Below, piece after piece: positions 60,858-64,000 of a stretch of 64,000 bases of DNA. Positions within the stretch are counted from its first letter, which is position 1. The number at the start of each line of letters is the position of its first letter. This DNA comes from Halosolutus halophilus. Lineage in GTDB: Archaea; Halobacteriota; Halobacteria; Halobacteriales; Natrialbaceae. The stretch lies in assembly GCF_022869805.1 (NCBI RefSeq), contig NZ_CP094974.1, positions 248,001-312,000 on the forward strand. Reading direction: 5' to 3'. The notes under the pieces are model-generated. The model did not search any database. It was given only the letters and a program-made list of their open reading frames with translations, and was not told the origin of the DNA. A program made the translations under genes and the position numbers.

Positions 60858-61652
60858 ATGGTCGACGCAACCGTCACGCCGATCGATCGGGGCACGATCA
60901 CCACCGACTTCAACCACATCGTCGAGGGCTACACGCTGGGCACGGCGGCCAACCCCAATCCGGACGTGACGATGGGCGACGGCCCCGTCTACAACCTCGT
61001 GATCGACCACCCCGAGGGGACGATCCTCTGGGACACTGGCTCCCACCCCGAGGCGGATTCGGGGCACTGGCCGGCCGAGCTGTACGCGGCCTTCGAACAC
61101 ACGGGCCTCCGGCCGATCGAGGACGACCTCGCGGAGGCGGGCTACGCCGTGGGGGACATCGATTACGTGATCCAGACTCACCTCCACCTCGACCACGCGG
61201 GCGGCCTGTACGCCTTCGAGGACACGGAGACGCCGATCTTCGTCCACGAAGAAGAACTCAAATACGCCTACTACAGCGCCAAGACCGGCGCGGGCAGCGA
61301 CGCGTACGTGGCGGGGGACTTCGACCGGAACCTGAACTGGGAGATCGTCCACGGAACCCGCGAACAGCACTTCGAGGACCTCGAGTTCGTCCACCTTCCC
61401 GGACACACGCCGGGACTGCTCGGCGTGCGACTCGACCTCGACGACGCCGGGACCGTGATCTTCGCCGGCGATCAGGCCTACGTGCGGGCGAACTACGACG
61501 ACGAACACCCCATGGGCGGGGACCTGCTGTGGAGCAAACGGGCCTGGTACGAGAGCCTGCGCCTGCTAAAAGACGAGGAGCGCCGTCACGACGCCCGGAT
61601 CGTTTGCGGGCACGACGCCGACGACCTCGCGGCGTTACAGGACGGACTCTGA
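60858..61652 (+). CDS. Metallo-beta-lactamase-fold hydrolase (lactonase-like)
   Basis: A 264-residue hydrolase with the dinuclear zinc motif THLHLDHAGG (near residue 111). Further metal ligands are HLPGHTPG and FAGDQAYV, and GHDADD lies near the C-terminus. The opening (GPVYNLVIDHPEGTILWDTG) and length match the N-acyl-homoserine-lactonase-like branch. Real substrates in archaea are unknown, so quorum quenching should not be assumed. It is cytoplasmic and monocistronic. Confidence 0.9.
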   Translation: MVDATVTPIDRGTITTDFNHIVEGYTLGTAANPNPDVTMGDGPVYNLVIDHPEGTILWDTGSHPEADSGHWPAELYAAFEHTGLRPIEDDLAEAGYAVGDIDYVIQTHLHLDHAGGLYAFEDTETPIFVHEEELKYAYYSAKTGAGSDAYVAGDFDRNLNWEIVHGTREQHFEDLEFVHLPGHTPGLLGVRLDLDDAGTVIFAGDQAYVRANYDDEHPMGGDLLWSKRAWYESLRLLKDEERRHDARIVCGHDADDLAALQDGL

Positions 61653-61701
61653 GAGACTGTCGTGTGTGGCTCGCGTGAGCGATTGCCGGGGCCGATACGG
61701 C

Positions 61702-61707
61702 TTTATC
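61702..61707 (+). promoter_or_regulatory. TATA box of the thioesterase gene
   Basis: TTTATC is centred 25 nt before the ATG at 61729, which supports this start rather than the upstream GTG. Confidence 0.35.
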
Positions 61708-61728
61708 CGTCGACCGACCGTTGCCGGT

Positions 61729-62190
61729 ATGACGGAGACGGACCGCGACGCCGACGGGCCCGGCTTTCAACCCGTGTTCGAGAACCGCGTCCGATTCGCC
61801 GAGACCGACCAGCAGGGGATCGTCTTCTACGGCGAGTACTTCACCTTCCAGGACGAGACCGTGAGCGAGTTCTTCCGCGAGATCGGGTACACCTTCCAGG
61901 ACATGGTCGATCGGGGCTGGCAGACCCACGTCGCGAACACCGAACTGAACTACTACGAGGCGGCCGAGTTCGGTGACGTCGTCGTCAACGAGATGCGCGT
62001 CGTCGAGTTCGGGACTGCGAGTTTCACGTCGGAGTATCGGGCCCGCCGTCGGGACGACGGACAACTCCTCGCCGACGGGACGGTCACGCACGTCGCCGTC
62101 GATCTCGAGACCGAGGAGACGACGCGGGTCCCCGACGCGTTCCGCGATGCCGTCGCCGAGTTCCAGGGTGGCCTCGAGACGATCGAGTAG
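61729..62190 (+). CDS. YbgC/4HBT-type acyl-CoA thioesterase
   Basis: A 153-residue hotdog-fold thioesterase from ATG 61729. The motif RFAETDQQGIVFYGEYFTFQ contains the catalytic Asp and the following Tyr/Phe pattern of 4-hydroxybenzoyl-CoA-type thioesterases. The single long helix (VSEFFREIGYTFQDMVDRG) and the strand block TELNYYEAAEFGDVVVNEMR complete the fold. It would release a free acid from an acyl-CoA in the cytoplasm; the acyl group is unknown. About 60 nt separate it from the convergent livF-like gene. Confidence 0.9.
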   Translation: MTETDRDADGPGFQPVFENRVRFAETDQQGIVFYGEYFTFQDETVSEFFREIGYTFQDMVDRGWQTHVANTELNYYEAAEFGDVVVNEMRVVEFGTASFTSEYRARRRDDGQLLADGTVTHVAVDLETEETTRVPDAFRDAVAEFQGGLETIE

Positions 62191-62247
62191 CGCTCGCGCT
62201 CCGATCCCGATGCGGGGTGTAGACGGCGGTGAGAGAACGATCGACGA

Positions 62248-62967
62248 TCAGTGAACGCCGACGTAGGCCTCGCGGACGTACTCGTTGTCGTGGAACTCGT
62301 CGGAGGTGCCGACGAGTTCGATCTCCCCGGTCTCGATCAGGGAGAGCCGTTCGGCGTGGCGCAACGCGAACGTCGAGTTCTGCTCGGCGAGCAGGATCGT
62401 CAGGTCGTCGTTCTCCTGGAGCGTCTCGAGCGCGTTGCCGATGTCCTCGATGATGACCGGAGCGAGCCCGAGGGTCGGTTCGTCGAGCATCAGCAGGTCC
62501 GGATCGCTCATGAGCGCCCGGCCGAGGGCGAGCATCTGCTGTTCGCCGCCGCTCATGGTCTCCGCCTCCTGTTCGCGGCGTTCGTCGAGCCGCGGGAACA
62601 GGTCGTAGACCATGTCGAGGTCCGCCTGGACCGCGTCGCGATCGTCGCGGAACTGCGCACCCATCAGCAGGTTCTCGTGGACCGAGAAGAACGGGAACAG
62701 GTCCCGGTCTTCGGTACAGTAGATCAGGCCGTCCCTGACGATCTCCTGAGACCGTCTCGTGGCCAGGTCCGTGCCGTCGTACGTCACCGTTCCGTCGTAG
62801 TCGACGAATCCGGCGATGGCGTTCAGCATCGTCGTCTTGCCGGCGCCGTTCGGACCGATCACGCCGTAGATCTCTCCGCGGTCGATCGACAGGGAGATCC
62901 CTTTCAGTGCGTGTGACTTGCCGTAGTAAACGTTCAGATCCTGAATATCGAGGACTGTGTCGGACAT
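62248..62967 (-). CDS. Second Liv-type ABC ATPase (LivF)
   Basis: A 239-residue ATPase from ATG 62967. Walker A is GPNGAGKTT near residue 38, the signature MSGGEQQMLALGRAL near 137, and Walker B LLMLDEPTLGL. The start overlaps the livG stop (TAATG). It is the last gene of the second Liv importer of the window and is more canonical in its signature than the LivF at 15513. The importer's receptor lies beyond the right edge. Confidence 0.93.
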   Translation of the reverse strand: MSDTVLDIQDLNVYYGKSHALKGISLSIDRGEIYGVIGPNGAGKTTMLNAIAGFVDYDGTVTYDGTDLATRRSQEIVRDGLIYCTEDRDLFPFFSVHENLLMGAQFRDDRDAVQADLDMVYDLFPRLDERREQEAETMSGGEQQMLALGRALMSDPDLLMLDEPTLGLAPVIIEDIGNALETLQENDDLTILLAEQNSTFALRHAERLSLIETGEIELVGTSDEFHDNEYVREAYVGVH

Positions 62968-63695
62968 TATCGTCCCTCCCCAGCGAGGTAGGCCTCCTGG
63001 ACGCGTTCGTTCTCGGCGATCGCTTCTGGCGAGCCAGCCGCGAGTTTCTCGCCGTTGTTGAGCACGACGACGCGGTCGACGAGGTCCATCAACCCGCCCA
63101 TGTTGTGGTCGACGACGACCATCGTCATCCCATCCTCGCGGAAGCGCTCGATCTGCGCCGCGAGTTCGTCGATCTCGGCCTGATTCATCCCGGCGAAGGG
63201 CTCGTCGAGCAACAGCAACTCGGGGTCCGTCGCCAGCGCCTTCGCGATCTCGAGGCGACGCACGTCCGCGTGGGGCAACTCGTCCGGCATCTCGTGGAGT
63301 TTGTCTTCGAGGTCGATCCGTGCGGCGTACTCGTAGATCTCCTCGTCGCTCGCCCCGCCGTGGAACGAGCGAATACTGTTCGGCAGGGTGAACAGCTTGA
63401 TGTTCCCGGCGACGGGGTACAGGTCGATCGGATTCGACTCCTGGGAGACCCGCGAGAGGCCCCTGTTGACGACCTCGTAGGTCGCGTCGTCGGTGATGTC
63501 GTCGCCGTCGAACCGTATCGTGCCCTCGGTGACGTCGTAGCTGCTCATGATACAGTTGAACACCGTCGACTTGCCCGAGCCGTTCGGACCGATCAGGCCG
63601 ACGATCTCGCCTCGATCGACCGCCAGCGAGAAGTCGTCGACGGCGACGAGTCCGCCGAACCGCTTCGTGAGGCCGGAGACGTCGAGGAGGCTCAC
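62967..63695 (-). CDS. Second Liv-type ABC ATPase (LivG)
   Basis: A 242-residue ATPase from ATG 63695. Walker A is GPNGSGKST near residue 36 and Walker B LLLLDEPFAGM. The expected signature region reads LPHADVRRLEIAKAL, a LivG-type degenerate form. Its start overlaps the stop of the permease gene to the right by 4 nt, and its stop overlaps livF. It powers the same importer. Confidence 0.93.
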   Translation of the reverse strand: MSLLDVSGLTKRFGGLVAVDDFSLAVDRGEIVGLIGPNGSGKSTVFNCIMSSYDVTEGTIRFDGDDITDDATYEVVNRGLSRVSQESNPIDLYPVAGNIKLFTLPNSIRSFHGGASDEEIYEYAARIDLEDKLHEMPDELPHADVRRLEIAKALATDPELLLLDEPFAGMNQAEIDELAAQIERFREDGMTMVVVDHNMGGLMDLVDRVVVLNNGEKLAAGSPEAIAENERVQEAYLAGEGR

Positions 63696-64000
63696 TCGCG
63701 ATCACCTCCGATCGAGCCGACGGTGTGCCAGAACCAGCGGAACAGGCCGTTCCGGGCGAACACGAGGACCAGCAGGACGAGGAACCAGAGCACGAGCCAT
63801 CGCGTCGAGTGGCCGAACCAGAGCCGCAACACCTCGTCGCGGAGCAACACGAACAGGAACGCGCCGCCGATCGGGCCGAGGACGGAACTCATGCCGCCGA
63901 TGACGGCCATCGCGATCATCTCGATGCTCCGGTCGACGACGACGAAGGTGGCGGGATCGACGTTCCCGCCGAAGTGGGCGAGCAAAACGCCGCCGATCCC
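63692..64000 (-). CDS. Partial Liv-type ABC permease (LivM)
   Basis: This is the C-terminal 102 codons of a permease that continues past the right edge; the reading frame is open to the last base. MIAMAVIGGMSSVLGPIGGA is the conserved last coupling region of LivM, and a final helix (LVLWFLVLLVLVFARNGLF) closes the protein. The order livM-livG-livF on the minus strand repeats that of the first Liv operon. The N-terminus and upstream genes cannot be seen. Confidence 0.9.
   Translation of the reverse strand, partial: GIGGVLLAHFGGNVDPATFVVVDRSIEMIAMAVIGGMSSVLGPIGGAFLFVLLRDEVLRLWFGHSTRWLVLWFLVLLVLVFARNGLFRWFWHTVGSIGGDRE

Noticed and set aside
1-64000. CRISPR arrays, rRNA genes, replication origins
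   Set aside because: No regularly spaced exact repeats, no rRNA-like sequence, and no Orc1/Cdc6 gene with origin-box repeats were seen.

Overview
The window is GC-rich and gene-dense, and almost every protein is strongly acidic (runs of D/E, few K). It carries archaeal genes (L44e, S27e, aIF2-alpha, Nop10, Smc/ScpA, archaeosortase A, initiator tRNA-Met with an A1-U72 pair) and haloarchaeal specialities: halocyanins, Tat lipoproteins, bacterio-opsin-activator-type HTH regulators, and TATA-like boxes about 25-28 nt before the start codon that imply leaderless mRNAs. It is chromosomal DNA of a haloarchaeon, probably of the Natrialbales type; the genus is inference.

Layout. 0-11 kb: a partial lipoprotein, thiC with a palindromic promoter, a purine-type phosphoribosyltransferase, an M48 protease, a MATE exporter, and the chromosome-organisation operon (short coiled-coil protein, smc, scpA). 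11-20 kb: a complete branched-chain-amino-acid-type (Liv) ABC operon, an HTH_10 regulator, an SDR dehydrogenase and an AMP-forming acyl-CoA synthetase. 20-26 kb: a membrane-anchored winged-helix regulator facing a broken secreted-protein gene, then a LUD/lutBC lactate-oxidation pair facing the remains of a deleted FAD-type dehydrogenase. 26-35 kb: a thiolase/DUF35 pair, an M42 aminopeptidase with upstream tandem repeats, TrkA, SRPBCC and FKBP proteins, a sulfite-oxidase-like molybdoenzyme, a halocyanin, and another HTH_10 regulator. 35-37.6 kb: a lower-GC accessory island with an IS5-type element, a scrap of a flavoprotein gene and two small regulators.

37.6-48 kb: an FAD-only TrxB-like protein, CoaBC, a DUF7344-type membrane protein, Hpt, then a dipeptide ABC operon. 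The solute-binding protein of this operon (41670-43337) has its halves in swapped order: the C-terminal half of the family precedes the N-terminal half behind a single lipoprotein signal. That is a natural circular permutation and the most interesting feature I see. 48-54 kb: an initiator tRNA-Met trailed by two degenerate copies of its own 3' half (integration scars), GtrA plus a dolichol-phosphate-sugar-type glycosyltransferase, and the translation cluster L44e-S27e-aIF2-alpha-Nop10-PAC2.

54-64 kb: a MarR-type regulator, archaeosortase A, a metallophosphoesterase, an FAD amine-oxidase-like protein, a two-subunit GMC dehydrogenase (Tat-tagged small subunit plus untagged flavoprotein), a halocyanin gene broken by two in-frame stops, a 44-residue membrane microprotein, an MBL-fold hydrolase, a hotdog thioesterase, and a second Liv operon running off the right edge. 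Functions come from motif recognition by eye; no database search was run.
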